Shown: one piece after another, positions 63,951 through 64,000 of the stretch
Layout of the letters: every line of letters starts with the position of its first letter
Position numbering within the stretch: the first letter of the stretch is position 1
Origin: Linum tenue
Taxonomy: Eukaryota > Streptophyta > Magnoliopsida > Malpighiales > Linaceae
Assembly: GCA_946122785.1 (NCBI GenBank)
Contig: CAMGYJ010000006.1
Location: 47,016,066 to 47,080,065, forward strand
DNA length: 64,000 nt
Reading direction: 5' to 3'
Notes under the pieces: generated by a model
What the model was told of the DNA's origin: nothing
The model's input: the letters and a program-made list of their open reading frames with translations, nothing else
The model's database searches: none
Made by a program: the position numbers and the translations under genes

Positions 63951-64000
63951 ATGTGGCGCCACTGTCACCGCCTTCATCGCCAATTGCTGCGACTCCACAG
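63951..64000 (+). CDS. Start of a probable host gene (partial)
   Basis: ATG at 63951 follows a GA-rich leader and opens 'MWRHCHRLHRQLLRLH'. The segment has many Arg and His residues and no acidic ones, as in mitochondrial or plastid targeting peptides. Only 16 codons are visible, so the protein cannot be named. It could also be a chance frame. Confidence 0.35.
   Translation, partial: MWRHCHRLHRQLLRLH

Overview
This is nuclear DNA of a flowering plant, probably a eudicot (my inference). Almost all of it is transposable elements: plant-type Copia and Athila/chromovirus Gypsy retrotransposons, a plant L1 LINE, hAT, Mutator-like (MULE) and Helitron sequences. I see no bacterial-style genes. Only two stretches might be host genes: a three-exon candidate at 7044-7612 (minus) and the 5' end of a gene at 63951-64000.

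Target-site duplications (TSDs) let most of the window be resolved as nested insertions. (1) 1-4770 is a decayed Helitron on the minus strand, with Rep and an RPA-like protein but no helicase. A 9-bp-TSD MULE-type element (4771-6093) sits beside or in it, and that element carries a smaller one (5257-6077). (2) 8200-24652 is a decayed Copia (Copia-1, plus strand) whose LTR holds a MITE. Its pol is split by Copia-2 (9720-22972, minus strand, TSD GTTTC). One LTR of Copia-2 holds a MULE-type MITE (9926-10512). The other holds a 7.6-kb MULE (15133-22745, TSD ACATTTCAG) that carries a mudrA transposase and a plant mobile domain (PMD) gene. (3) 25120-29476 is a non-autonomous Athila-like element (G1, TSD ATGTG). 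(4) 29999-63455 is one Copia (Copia-3). It contains a hAT remnant in its 5' LTR (30384-31410), a Copia (Copia-4, 31777-43049, TSD AGAAC) that itself contains a LINE (36629-42757), and a chromovirus (G3, 46984-62888, TSD TGGTC) that itself contains an Athila element (G4, 49291-61092, TSD GAGGC).

The most interesting structures are these. The MULE terminal repeats hold arrays of 27-bp palindromic units placed upstream of matching TATA boxes for its two converging genes. G1 and G4 share a module downstream of their coding regions made of two small hairpins around a polypurine motif, and one stem shows a compensatory base change. Both of these elements also carry family-specific palindromes at the same place in their LTRs.

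Nearly every reading frame here is broken. The PMD gene is the most intact coding unit. All family calls come from motifs read by eye; no database search was possible.
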